Shown: piece after piece, positions 1 to 6,853 of the stretch
Layout: every line of letters starts with the position of its first letter
How positions within the stretch are numbered: position 1 is the stretch's first letter
Source of the DNA: Rhodococcus rhodnii
GTDB lineage: Bacteria; Actinomycetota; Actinomycetes; Mycobacteriales; Pseudonocardiaceae
DNA: 64,000 nucleotides
Direction of reading: 5' to 3'
Assembly (NCBI GenBank): GCA_000720375.1
Contig: JOAA01000016.1
Coordinates: 186,001 to 250,000, forward strand
Translations under genes and position numbers: made by a program
The notes under the pieces: model-generated
What the model was told of the DNA's origin: nothing
Seen by the model: only the letters and a program-made list of their open reading frames with translations
Database searches by the model: none

Positions 1-2
1 CA

Positions 3-167
3 CTTCGAGTCGAGGCAGCAGGGTTCGCCATGGTTGCCGAGTACATCGACAAGTTCGTCGACCCCAAGGAGTTCCCTCAGGGAGGCTGGACCGAGGTGTG
101 GAGCGACAGCGGTCCCGAACTGCCACTCCGTACCATCGCGGACGACCTCGGCATAACAGCAATGTGA
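3..167 (+). CDS. C-terminal fragment of an unidentified protein, cut by the window edge
   Basis: Open from the left edge to a TGA at 165-167. The frame has strong GC at third codon positions and reads like a genuine C-terminus: the last ~54 residues include an acidic, aromatic stretch (EYIDKFVDPKEF, then WTEVWSDSGPE). I recognise no family. The next reading frame starts at a GTG inside this stop (ATGTGA), a typical translational-coupling overlap, so the two were probably one operon. It lies outside the repeat-bounded AbiE-like cassette and may be cargo of another element. Confidence 0.5.
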   Translation, partial: LRVEAAGFAMVAEYIDKFVDPKEFPQGGWTEVWSDSGPELPLRTIADDLGITAM

Positions 168-414
168 TCATCGTCGGCAGCCAAGTGCCGGACGAGAACT
201 ACCCGGCATCAGCGAGGCGCTCAACACGATCAGCTCCGCCGGCCCAAGCTCTCTGTCCGGACTCATGCCAGGCGCTGACCTGCACGTTGAGGTCGCCCGA
301 AACGCCTGGTCAGACGTTGAAGCGGAACTCCACCGTGTTCCGACACAGAGCAACAGCCATCGCGTGACCGTCGGCGGCTCCGGCGCCATCCTCGGTCTGC
401 CTCCATGGCACTGA
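164..414 (+). pseudogene. Small unidentified gene broken by a single-base frameshift
   Basis: Begins at GTG 164, overlapping the previous stop, with good codon bias through residue 14 (ending DENYP). The good codon bias then moves to another frame at about position 203 and continues to TGA 412-414, giving a C-terminus near PGADLHVEVARNAW. Restoring one C in the run at 202-204 would join both parts into one ~83-residue protein with high third-position GC throughout. Either the gene is inactivated or the run has a sequencing error. Read without correction, the first frame stops near 367. No family recognised. The left copy of the att-like repeat (310-333) lies inside it. Confidence 0.45.
310..333. 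repeat. Left copy of a 24-base direct repeat matching the 3' end of ychF (att-like)
   Basis: Positions 314-333 are identical to 2441-2460, and the identity extends to 24 bases (310-333 against 2437-2460) with one mismatch. The right copy is the last eight codons of ychF on the minus strand. Two copies of a gene 3' end bracketing a foreign-looking gene pair is the pattern left by site-specific integration. No integrase lies between the copies, so this is an inference. Confidence 0.5.
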
Positions 415-441
415 GGCCGCGAAGGTCGACTTGCGCAACCC

Positions 442-496
442 TGTTTCGCGAAATAGCATGTTTCGCGTGCGACGAAACAGGTCGATGGACGAAACA
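442..496. promoter_or_regulatory. Nested symmetric operator of the AbiEi/AbiEii-like operon
   Basis: Four half-sites share one axis near position 469: TGTTTCG at 442-448 and 459-465, then its complement CGAAACA at 473-479 and 490-496. Spacing is 17 bases on each side. The innermost pair is separated by 7 bases. The last half-site lies within codons 2-4 of the first gene if translation starts at 485. AbiEi antitoxins are known to bind inverted repeats in their own promoter, so negative autoregulation is likely. Confidence 0.75.
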
Positions 497-1546
497 GCGC
501 TGATAGAACGCGCTGTCTCGAGCCTACGTGCCAACCTGCCCGCTAGCTGGCGAGCGGAAGTCAGCGCCGGGCCGGGCGAGCACGATGCGGTCTTGACGAT
601 CAGCAACCGGGCGATGAGCCCGGTCAGGTTCGCGATCGAGTCGAAGTACGCCACCCGTGTATCCGCCGACCAGGTCGTCAACCAACTCCGCGCCTTCGCG
701 GAGAGAGGTCCTCGTCCGCTGCTGTTCGTCACCGAGTACGTCAATCCTCCTCTTCGCCGAGAGTGCGAGAAGCGAGGGATCAGCTATCTGGACACCACAG
801 GCTGGACATATCTCATCAATGACGAACCCCCGATCCTGATCCGGGCGGTAGGCGCGAGCAAGCCCCCGAGTCCTCGTGAAAACGCCCACACCGCACGTCT
901 CAACGGTCCAGCCGCCGGGCGAACGATCCGCTGCCTGCTCGAACTAGATCCGCCCCTGGGAATCCGGGAACTGGCAACACTCTCGTCAAGCAGCCCGGCA
1001 GCGGTTTCCAAGTTGATGCCGACGCTCGTCGACGCCGGGGCCGTGGACCGTTCCTCAGACGGCGCCATCACTCGGATAAGACGCCGTACCCTGCTGGACC
1101 GCTGGACGGCCGACTACAGCTTCATGAACTCCAACGGCGTGGTTCTCGATTATCTGGCGCCCCGAGGCTTGCCCCGGACACTGGAGCAGCTCCGCGAGCG
1201 AGACGACGTCTGTGTAACCGGCTCCGCTGCCGGGCGGACGTACCTGCCTTCAGCCACCACCTCCGTTGTCCCGCTCAGCCTGCTCACGTTGTACAGCAGG
1301 GACATCACGGGAATCGCTGACAGCCTGAAGCTCGTCCGAACCGACCGGAGCACCAGCAACGTCATGATCACCACACCACGGGATCTAGAGCTGCTGAAGG
1401 ACCCGCGATTATCAGCACAAGGGTTTCTCATTGCCCCAATCGGGCAGGTGCTGGCGGACCTGCTGACATTGCCGGGGCGAATGGCCCAAGAAGCCGAACA
1501 GATTGTGGAATCACTAGCTGAGAAAGACCCGACTTGGAGAGAGTAA
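485..1546 (+). CDS. AbiEi-like antitoxin/transcriptional regulator of a type IV toxin-antitoxin pair
   Basis: A 353-residue protein. The N-terminal ~115 residues look like a nuclease-fold domain (ESKY near residue 57, then GISYLDTTGWTYL), a pattern seen in AbiEi-family antitoxins. A winged-helix segment follows at about 145-200 (IRELATLSSSSPAAVSKLMPTL), then a long C-terminal region. In this family the antitoxin represses its own operon and counters a nucleotidyltransferase toxin without forming a stable complex. I chose ATG 485 because of the operator position; in-frame starts exist at 431 (TTG) and 458 (ATG). The next gene starts 2 bases after the stop. Family assignment rests on architecture and partner. 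Confidence 0.6.
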   Translation: MDETALIERAVSSLRANLPASWRAEVSAGPGEHDAVLTISNRAMSPVRFAIESKYATRVSADQVVNQLRAFAERGPRPLLFVTEYVNPPLRRECEKRGISYLDTTGWTYLINDEPPILIRAVGASKPPSPRENAHTARLNGPAAGRTIRCLLELDPPLGIRELATLSSSSPAAVSKLMPTLVDAGAVDRSSDGAITRIRRRTLLDRWTADYSFMNSNGVVLDYLAPRGLPRTLEQLRERDDVCVTGSAAGRTYLPSATTSVVPLSLLTLYSRDITGIADSLKLVRTDRSTSNVMITTPRDLELLKDPRLSAQGFLIAPIGQVLADLLTLPGRMAQEAEQIVESLAEKDPTWRE

Positions 1547-1548
1547 GA

Positions 1549-2373
1549 GTGCACTATTCGGCCGAATACATGGCTGCACGCACGGTTCTGTTGGACGCCC
1601 TGGAAGCACTCAACAGCCATCTGCCGAACATCATCCTGGTTGGCGCCCAAGCGGTGTACCTGCACACAGGAGCAGGTGACCTGGCCCAGCCTCCCATGAC
1701 GACGGATGCTGATCTCGCACTCGACACGTCCGCTTTGGCGCACGAGCCCGAGATCGCCGGCACCTTGATGAACGCCGGGTTCAGCCCCGGAAAGAATCCG
1801 GGCAGCTGGCTCGGCAGAGGCCAAGTCGCTGTGGACATCATGGTTGTTCCGTGGCAATCCGGCACCATGAAGAAGGACGCTCGCGCCGGGCGAATCCCTC
1901 CGCACGCGAAGAACACGGCCAGAATCACAGCTGGGCTGGAGCCCGCCCTGGTGGATTGCGCTGCCCACCGGCTCACCGCGCTGGATCCCAGAGACAGCAG
2001 GCAGTTCGATCTCAGAGTCGCAGGGCCCGCCGCGTTGCTGATCGCGAAGGCGATCAAGATCGAGGAACGGCTTGCGGACGCCGATGGCGGCACAAGCACG
2101 CGCCTCAAAGAGAAAGACGCCCTCGACATGTTCCGCCTGCTTCAGGCCATCGAAACCGAGGACCTGGTTCAGGGAGTCCGATTGCATTTGGCCGACGATC
2201 AGGCGCGCGGGGTGACCGTGCGCGGCTTGAAAGTCATGGAAACCCACGGGAACACGCCTCGGTCACCGCTGCCAATCCTGGCAGCCCAGGCAGGCGCTGG
2301 GGACGTCACTATCGCCCCCAGCTTTGTGGCTCTTACACAAGATCTGCTCAACGCAGTGGGCAAGCAGCAATGA
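1549..2373 (+). CDS. AbiEii-like nucleotidyltransferase toxin
   Basis: A 274-residue protein. It carries the minimal nucleotidyltransferase signature: a helix-entry segment (ILVGAQAVYLHTG) followed by TTDADLAL, whose two aspartates would bind metal. A later lysine-rich helix (LLIAKAIKIEERL) matches the position of the conserved C-terminal Lys/Arg motif of AbiEii enzymes. Such toxins transfer nucleotides to RNA and cause dormancy or abortive infection. GTG 1549 is preferred because GGAGA sits 8 bases upstream; a TTG at 1534 would overlap the first gene. Antitoxin-first order and tight spacing fit type IV systems. The exact substrate cannot be read from sequence. Confidence 0.6.
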   Translation: MHYSAEYMAARTVLLDALEALNSHLPNIILVGAQAVYLHTGAGDLAQPPMTTDADLALDTSALAHEPEIAGTLMNAGFSPGKNPGSWLGRGQVAVDIMVVPWQSGTMKKDARAGRIPPHAKNTARITAGLEPALVDCAAHRLTALDPRDSRQFDLRVAGPAALLIAKAIKIEERLADADGGTSTRLKEKDALDMFRLLQAIETEDLVQGVRLHLADDQARGVTVRGLKVMETHGNTPRSPLPILAAQAGAGDVTIAPSFVALTQDLLNAVGKQQ

Positions 2374-2377
2374 ATCT

Positions 2378-2416
2378 CCAGCAGGGTGCGTTCGACGCCT
2401 TTACGCACCCTGCTGG
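2378..2416 (+). terminator. Terminator hairpin of the AbiE-like operon
   Basis: A perfect 13-bp stem (CCAGCAGGGTGCG at 2378-2390, its complement at 2404-2416) with a 13-base loop begins 5 bases after the toxin stop codon. There is no long T-run. It could also serve the convergent ychF. Confidence 0.75.
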
Positions 2417-2436
2417 AAGCAACGACCACCGGCGCC

Positions 2437-3510
<1,074 letters not shown>

Positions 3511-3577
3511 GACGAACCAGTCTAACGACCCTGAATATCTGCTTGCTTGTATATACGCTTCTTGTTATTTTCCCAGC

Positions 3578-3889
3578 GTGGACGTGTTCGAGGCGATCGC
3601 CGAACCCAACCGGCGGGCATTGCTGGACCTCCTGGCGAGCGGCGAGCGATCAGCGGGCGAACTGGTCGCCACGCTGCCGCACCTGACCCAGCCCGCGGTG
3701 TCGCGGCACCTGCGAGTTCTCCGCGAAGTCGGCCTGGTCGAAGTACGTCCGGACGCGCAGCGCCGCATCTACGCGTTGCGCGCTGACGGCCTGGTCGAGA
3801 TCGACCGCTGGGTCAGCCGATACCGGCGTTACTGGGCCGACCACCTCGACGCACTGCACCAGCACCTGGCCAATCAGGAGGAGACGTGA
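3578..3889 (+). CDS. ArsR-family winged-helix repressor
   Basis: A 103-residue winged-helix protein: AIAEPNRRALLDLLASGERSAGEL, then the recognition helix TQPAVSRHLRVLREVGLVE and a wing with arginines. I see no cysteine metal site, so it belongs to the non-metal ArsR group usually paired with an SRPBCC protein. GTG 3578 is the likely start; longer in-frame starts lie inside ychF. The upstream region is unusually AT-rich and holds the palindrome GTATATAC (3549-3556), a possible operator or -10 region. The stop overlaps the next start (GTGA), so the two are co-translated. Confidence 0.85.
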   Translation: MDVFEAIAEPNRRALLDLLASGERSAGELVATLPHLTQPAVSRHLRVLREVGLVEVRPDAQRRIYALRADGLVEIDRWVSRYRRYWADHLDALHQHLANQEET

Positions 3890-4377
3890 CGACCGACCGG
3901 CTCGGCACCCTGACCACCGACGGTAAGCACGCCGTCATGACGTTCGTGCGGCGCCTGCCGTACCCGATCGAGACCGTCTGGGCTGCGATCGCCGAGCCCT
4001 CGCAACGCGCTGCGTGGTTCGGCGAGACCACCATCTCTGATGAGACGATCGAGATGATGCCGTCCGGCACGCCCGCGCCGCCCGAGATGAAGCGAATGAC
4101 CGGCCGCATCCTCGTATGGGATCCGCCGCGGGTGCTCGAACACGAATGGCGCCAAGGCATCGTCGAGGACAGTGTGGTCCGCTACGAGCTCGTTCAGGAC
4201 GGCGACGAGACGGTCTTGACCTTCACACACCGCGGCATGACCATGCGTAACGCGCAGGGCTTCATCCCCGGCACGCACGCGTTCTTCGACCGCCTTGAAG
4301 CGCACCTCGCCAGCGAAGAACTGCCGCAGTGGAGCGAGCGCTACGAGCAACTCGCACCCTCCTACGGCCATGTCTGA
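3886..4377 (+). CDS. SRPBCC/AHSA1-domain protein
   Basis: A 163-residue START-like fold protein. Typical elements are RRLPYPIETVWAAIAEPSQRAAWFGE near the N-terminus, the central PPRVLEHEW strand and a C-terminal helix HAFFDRLEAHL. AHSA1 proteins bind hydrophobic ligands and are often controlled by an adjacent ArsR regulator, as here. The start GTG overlaps the ArsR stop by 4 bases. Its ligand is unknown. Confidence 0.85.
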   Translation: MTTDRLGTLTTDGKHAVMTFVRRLPYPIETVWAAIAEPSQRAAWFGETTISDETIEMMPSGTPAPPEMKRMTGRILVWDPPRVLEHEWRQGIVEDSVVRYELVQDGDETVLTFTHRGMTMRNAQGFIPGTHAFFDRLEAHLASEELPQWSERYEQLAPSYGHV

Positions 4378-4419
4378 TTTCCGCTAGTACCGTCCCCGCG
4401 ACGGACGTACGGTCGATAC

Positions 4420-5862
4420 ATGTTCGTTGACGAGGACCGCGGATACCGCGCCGTCGCTTCCCGGGATCCCCGGTTCGACGGCCAGTTCATCCTGGCGGTC
4501 CGCACCACCGGGATCTACTGCCGGCCGTCGTGCCCGGCGACCACGCCGAAGCGCCGCAACGTCGAGTTCTACGCGACCGCGGCAGCGGCGCAGGCGGCTG
4601 GTTACCGCGCTTGCCGTCGTTGCCTGCCGGACGCGGTGCCCGGCTCACCGGAGTGGAATCTGCGGGCTGACCTGGCCGGACGGGCGATGCGGCTGATCTC
4701 GGACGGCATCGTGGAACGGGAAGGCGTGACCGGCCTGGCCACGCGCCTCGGTTACTCGGAACGGCACGTCACCCGGATGCTCACCGCCGAACTCGGCGCG
4801 AGCCCGTTGGCACTGGCCAGGGCACATCGCGCGCACTCGGCACGGCTGCTGATCGAAACCACGACGCTGTCGTTCGCGGACGTGGCGTTCGCCGCGGGCT
4901 TCGCGAGCATCCGTCAGTTCAACGACACGATCCGTGCCGTGTTCGCCGCGACCCCGACCCAGCTGAGGGTCGGCGCGAAACGACACCGTCCACTGTCGAC
5001 AGCAGGCAAAGTCAACCTGCGCCTGGCATTCCGCCAACCATTCGATGGAACAGGCATCCTGGACTTCCTCAAGTCCCGTGCTGTCAACGGAGTCGAGGAC
5101 GCGAGCGAGAACTCATACGCGCGAACGCTCCGACTGCCACACGGCACCGGCACAGCCCGCATGCATCCGACCCCGGATCACATCGATTGCACGCTTCGTT
5201 TGTCGGACATGCGAGATCTCGGCAGCGCGGTGGCACGATTGCGTCGGCTGTTCGATATGGACGCTGACCCGTGCGCGATCGACGAACTGTTGTCGACCGA
5301 TCCCGCGTTGGAATCGTCTGTGCTGAAGACACCGGGCATTCGTGTTCCCGGCAGCGTCGACGGCCCCGAAATCGTGCTTCGTGCGCTGATCGGCCAGCAG
5401 ATTTCGGTCGCAGCCGCCCGTACCGCGCTCAGCCGTCTCGCCTCGGCGTTGGGTGAGCGCCTCGAAGTACCCGATGGGGATCTGACGACGCTGTTCCCCA
5501 CGCCTGCGGCGATCGCCGATCACGGCGCCGAAGTGCTCGCTGGTCCACGTAAGCGCATCGAGACCATCATCGCGGTCAGCACCGCGATCGCCTCCGGTTC
5601 TCTGGATGTGCATGTCGGCGCGGACTCGGACGAACTCACCGCGGCGTTGGAGAGTTTCAGCGGCATCGGCCCGTGGACTTCGGGTTACGTGAAGATGCGC
5701 GTGCTGGGCTCGCCTGACATCCTGCTCCCCGGCGACGTCGCCTTGCGCAAGGGAGCCTTGAAACTCGGTATCACCGATCTCGCCACGCGGTCCGCGGCGT
5801 GGGCGCCTTGGCGGTCGTACGCGGGCATGCACCTGTGGCGAGCAGACTCGAGGGAATCATGA
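4420..5862 (+). CDS. Ada-AlkA fusion: methylphosphotriester sensor and 3-methyladenine DNA glycosylase
   Basis: A 480-residue fusion. Residues 1-75 form the Ada N-terminal zinc domain with Cys34, Cys38, Cys65 and Cys68, the same spacing as the E. coli Ada ligands, one of which accepts the methyl group. An AraC-type helix-turn-helix follows (~85-185), then the AlkA N-terminal domain (~195-270) and an HhH-GPD glycosylase (~280-460) with the hairpin FSGIGPWTSGY and a conserved PGD aspartate. It senses methylated DNA, activates transcription and removes alkylated bases. It overlaps ogt by 4 bases, forming a two-gene alkylation-repair operon. Confidence 0.95.
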   Translation: MFVDEDRGYRAVASRDPRFDGQFILAVRTTGIYCRPSCPATTPKRRNVEFYATAAAAQAAGYRACRRCLPDAVPGSPEWNLRADLAGRAMRLISDGIVEREGVTGLATRLGYSERHVTRMLTAELGASPLALARAHRAHSARLLIETTTLSFADVAFAAGFASIRQFNDTIRAVFAATPTQLRVGAKRHRPLSTAGKVNLRLAFRQPFDGTGILDFLKSRAVNGVEDASENSYARTLRLPHGTGTARMHPTPDHIDCTLRLSDMRDLGSAVARLRRLFDMDADPCAIDELLSTDPALESSVLKTPGIRVPGSVDGPEIVLRALIGQQISVAAARTALSRLASALGERLEVPDGDLTTLFPTPAAIADHGAEVLAGPRKRIETIIAVSTAIASGSLDVHVGADSDELTAALESFSGIGPWTSGYVKMRVLGSPDILLPGDVALRKGALKLGITDLATRSAAWAPWRSYAGMHLWRADSRES

Positions 5863-6356
5863 CTTCATACTCCACAGTAGACACACCGATCGGCCCGTTC
5901 ACCGCGGTGGTACGGGATGACGAGGTGATCGCGTCGGGCTGGACGGCCGACGTCGACTCGCTGATCAGCCTGATCCATCCGTCGCTCCGGCCTTCCGAGG
6001 TCCACTCGCGGCCGGATCTTGGCCTGGTCACTCAGGCTGTGCGGGAATACCACGCGGGTGATGTGCAGGCGATCGAGGACGTGCCGGTGAACCAGCGGTC
6101 TGGCGAGTTCATCCAGCACGCTTGGAAGGTGCTTCGGACCGTGCCCGCCGGGGAACCCGTGACTTACGCGCAGTTCGCCGAGCTCGCTGGCCGTCCTTCG
6201 GCCGTCCGGGCTGCAGCAAGCGCTTGTGCACGGAACCCGGTCGCGCTTTTCGTTCCGTGTCACCGGGTTCTGCGGACAGACGGGTCCATCGGCGGCTTCC
6301 GCTGGGGCCTGCCCGCGAAGCGCTGGCTGCTCGACCACGAAACCACCGCGCGCTGA
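5859..6356 (+). CDS. ogt: Methylated-DNA--[protein]-cysteine S-methyltransferase
   Basis: A 165-residue single-turnover repair protein. The active site PCHRV has Cys134, and the DNA-binding segment VTYAQFAELAGRPSAVRAAASA is the expected arginine-finger helix. It removes O6-methyl groups from guanine. ATG 5859 overlaps the alkA stop (ATGA). The tandem DNA-damage promoter array begins 17 bases after its stop. Confidence 0.95.
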   Translation: MTSYSTVDTPIGPFTAVVRDDEVIASGWTADVDSLISLIHPSLRPSEVHSRPDLGLVTQAVREYHAGDVQAIEDVPVNQRSGEFIQHAWKVLRTVPAGEPVTYAQFAELAGRPSAVRAAASACARNPVALFVPCHRVLRTDGSIGGFRWGLPAKRWLLDHETTAR

Positions 6357-6373
6357 CCAGCGGAAACTCAAAA

Positions 6374-6396
6374 CTGTCAGACCCCTGCGCTAGCGT
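6374..6396 (+). promoter_or_regulatory. RecA-NDp/PafBC-type promoter, unit 1
   Basis: CTGTCAGAC, 8 bases, then TAGCGT. This fits the mycobacterial RecA-independent DNA-damage promoter (tTGTCRgtg-N8-TAnnnT) bound by PafBC holoenzyme at TGTCR, with -10 TAnnnT and exact N8 spacing. Confidence 0.6.
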
Positions 6397-6476
6397 TGAA
6401 TCAGGGGGACCCCCTCGGGAATTGCTGTTGCAGACGACCCTGCTCGGCCGCGGAGCGCTCCGCCGCGCCAACCAAA

Positions 6477-6499
6477 CTGTCGTACCCCTGCGGTAACGT
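6477..6499 (+). promoter_or_regulatory. RecA-NDp/PafBC-type promoter, unit 2
   Basis: CTGTCGTAC, 8 bases, then TAACGT. All fixed positions of TGTCR-N-TAnnnT are present with correct spacing. Confidence 0.65.
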
Positions 6500-6580
6500 G
6501 AAAACAAGGGATCCCCTTGCGGGAATTACTGTTGCAGACCACGCTGCCCAGTCACGGAGCCCTCCGCCGCACGAACCAAA

Positions 6581-6603
6581 CTGTCGTACCCCTGCGGTAA
6601 CGT
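6581..6603 (+). promoter_or_regulatory. RecA-NDp/PafBC-type promoter, unit 3
   Basis: Same 23 bases as unit 2: CTGTCGTAC, N8, TAACGT. Confidence 0.65.
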
Positions 6604-6685
6604 GAAAACAAGGGATCCCCTTGCGGGAATTACTGTTGCAGACCACGCTGCCCGGCCGCGGAGCGCTCCACCGCGCCAACCGAAA

Positions 6686-6708
6686 CTGTCGTACCCCTGC
6701 GGTAACGT
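6686..6708 (+). promoter_or_regulatory. RecA-NDp/PafBC-type promoter, unit 4
   Basis: CTGTCGTAC, N8, TAACGT again, followed by the hairpin CAGGGG-TT-CCCC(C)TG. Transcription from here would run into the small reading frame at 6746 and then antisense into the sbcC 3' end. Confidence 0.65.
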
Positions 6709-6745
6709 TGAAATCAGGGGTTCCCCCTGGCGAATTGCTGTTGTG

Positions 6746-6853
6746 ATGGCGCATGGCCATGTCGGCCTGAGCCCCTCGGCCAGGCTGATGAGGAACCCGG
6801 CCAGCCTCAACGGCCGGGTGGTCGAGCTCATCAGCGTGCCCGCTAGGCGATGA
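6746..6853 (+). CDS. Possible 35-residue peptide downstream of the promoter array
   Basis: ATG 6746 opens a frame with very high third-position GC, ending at TGA 6851-6853 after an arginine-rich tail. It follows the last promoter unit, and its end overlaps the convergent sbcC stop by 11 bases. There is no Shine-Dalgarno sequence. The opposite strand is also open with similar codon bias (a frame starting at 6831), so coding is uncertain on either strand. No family recognised. Confidence 0.2.
   Translation: MAHGHVGLSPSARLMRNPASLNGRVVELISVPARR

Larger units (their letters stand above)
6374..6750. repeat. Four-unit tandem array (~104-bp period), each unit with a DNA-damage-type promoter and hairpins
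   Basis: Units start at 6374, 6477, 6581 and 6686 (periods 103, 104, 105); the fourth is truncated after ~60 bases. Each begins with a match to the RecA-independent promoter motif, then a hairpin whose bases change but stay paired: AGGGGG/CCCCCT in unit 1, AAGGG/CCCTT in units 2-3, CAGGGG/CCCCTG in unit 4. Units 1-3 then carry GCAG-N6-CTGC and a CGGAG/CTCCG-type stem (unit 3 shortened to GGAG/CTCC). No known gene lies downstream on the plus strand; sbcC converges from the right. The array may produce small structured RNAs. Confidence 0.75.

Noticed and set aside
4380..4419. Damage-type promoter upstream of the Ada-AlkA gene
   Set aside because: The closest match lacks the TGTCR core and has the wrong spacing; an Ada-type self-activation site is more plausible but not identifiable.
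6396..6605. Short open frame running through units 1-3 of the promoter array
   Set aside because: It reads through the promoter motifs and hairpins; starts at the -10 element, which would not be transcribed, and repeats merely because the DNA does.
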